Part shown: one piece after another, positions 7,029 through 7,546 of the stretch
How positions within the stretch are numbered: the first letter of the stretch is position 1
Layout: each line of letters begins with the position of its first letter
DNA from: an uncultured Sphingomonadales bacterium
GTDB lineage: Bacteria > Pseudomonadota > Alphaproteobacteria > Sphingomonadales > Sphingomonadaceae
Assembly (NCBI GenBank): GCA_903958285.1
Contig: CAJBSR010000376.1
Location: forward strand, 1-7,546
DNA: 7,546 nt
Direction of reading: 5' to 3'
The notes under the pieces: model-generated
Told to the model about the DNA's origin: nothing
Databases searched by the model: none
Seen by the model: the letters and a program-made list of their open reading frames with translations, nothing else
Made by a program: the position numbers and the translations under genes

Positions 7029-7546
7029 ATAAACAGGTCAAATGTGACCATCGTCTCATCGTGAACGGCATAGGATATGTTGCCGTGGTGCGCGTCTGCG
7101 ACCTTTTTCACGAGGAATAGGCCAAGGCCAGAACCCTGCCCGCTTGCGCCGCTTCCGCGCGCGCGCCGTTCGAAAATGTGTTCACCCAACAAATCGGGGC
7201 GGCTCATCTGGCTCGTCACTGTAAACGAAACGCCAAATTGGTCTTCCCGTTGAATAATGTTGAGTTGGACCGGACTGCCCGGCGGAGAATATTTCAAGGC
7301 GTTGTCCAGAAGGTTACGCAGGGCAAGGCGGACAAGAACGGGGTCAATATCCACGTAGATGATGTCATCACCAACCGTCAGCTCAATGCGAGGTGTAAGA
7401 TCAAGCGGGCAATCCAATTTCGCAAGGTCAGCGACCTCATAGGCATTGAACGGTCGCGCGGCGACAGCCTGATCGTCTTCTAACACCCTCGTTCCAAAAA
7501 TGGCGTTGGACGTTGACAAAGTGATGGAATCTAGAACGGATTGAGC
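7019..7546 (-). CDS. Sensor histidine kinase, C-terminal ATPase domain (partial, N-terminus missing)
   Basis: This is the last 175 residues of a two-component sensor kinase; the frame is open to the window end, and the TTG at 7519 is probably internal. The part visible is the HATPase domain that binds ATP for histidine autophosphorylation. The N-box is NLLDNALKYSPPGSPV, with the magnesium-binding asparagine in DNALKYS. The F-box-like HIFERRARG and the G2 box GSGLGLFLVKK follow, then a normal C-terminal strand. The G1 box is unusual: the expected D-x-G-x-G after the central strand is replaced by sequence around VTSQMSRPD, so the adenine-contacting aspartate is not apparent. Some histidine kinases with relaxed G1 boxes exist, so it may still be active. 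The phosphorylated histidine, sensor region and response regulator are outside the window. It converges on the spermidine-synthase-like gene. Confidence 0.88.
   Translation of the reverse strand, partial: AQSVLDSITLSTSNAIFGTRVLEDDQAVAARPFNAYEVADLAKLDCPLDLTPRIELTVGDDIIYVDIDPVLVRLALRNLLDNALKYSPPGSPVQLNIIQREDQFGVSFTVTSQMSRPDLLGEHIFERRARGSGASGQGSGLGLFLVKKVADAHHGNISYAVHDETMVTFDLFIPD

Overview
The window looks like chromosomal DNA from an alphaproteobacterium, most likely a sphingomonad. This rests on moderately high GC, tightly packed genes, weak promoters, and the style of the exported IorAB-type molybdoenzyme. The genus assignment is inference; no ribosomal or other phylogenetic marker is present. 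There are no mobile elements, CRISPR arrays, tRNAs or rRNAs. Nearly every base belongs to a conventional gene.

Layout, left to right. (1) Positions 3-1013 (+) hold the C-terminal part of a membrane-anchored M28-type metallopeptidase; its N-terminal catalytic half lies outside the window. (2) Positions 1031-6124 hold a five-gene minus-strand block. In transcription order it reads: nitroreductase-family flavoprotein (6124-5462), XdhC/CoxI-type maturation factor (about 5427-4378), 2Fe-2S subunit (4373-3909), Tat-exported molybdopterin-binding large subunit (3905-1692), and a MocA-like nucleotidyltransferase (1618-1031). The XdhC, 2Fe-2S and large-subunit genes are only 3-4 bases apart and carry Shine-Dalgarno sequences inside the preceding gene. 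(3) Positions 6125-6325 are a divergent intergenic region with small hairpins. (4) Positions 6326-7000 (+) hold a spermidine-synthase-like Rossmann protein that lacks the usual aminopropyltransferase signature. (5) Positions 7019-7546 (-) hold the C-terminal ATPase domain of a histidine kinase, cut off by the window end, with a degenerate G1 box.

The core is a self-contained molybdenum hydroxylase module. The large and small subunits form an IorBA-like enzyme of the xanthine oxidase family. MocA would convert molybdopterin to the cytosine dinucleotide form, and XdhC would sulfurate or protect that cofactor and deliver it to the large subunit. The Tat signal on the large subunit implies that the folded, cofactor-loaded dimer is exported, with the signal-less 2Fe-2S subunit carried along. 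No cytochrome c partner is encoded next to it and the substrate cannot be read from the sequence. This is a known type of system rather than a new one. The parts most worth a second look are the XdhC start region (no ATG or GTG, a TTG inside a perfect 9-bp hairpin), a 22-codon hydrophobic ORF coupled to mocA, and the degenerate motifs in the spermidine-synthase-like protein and the kinase.
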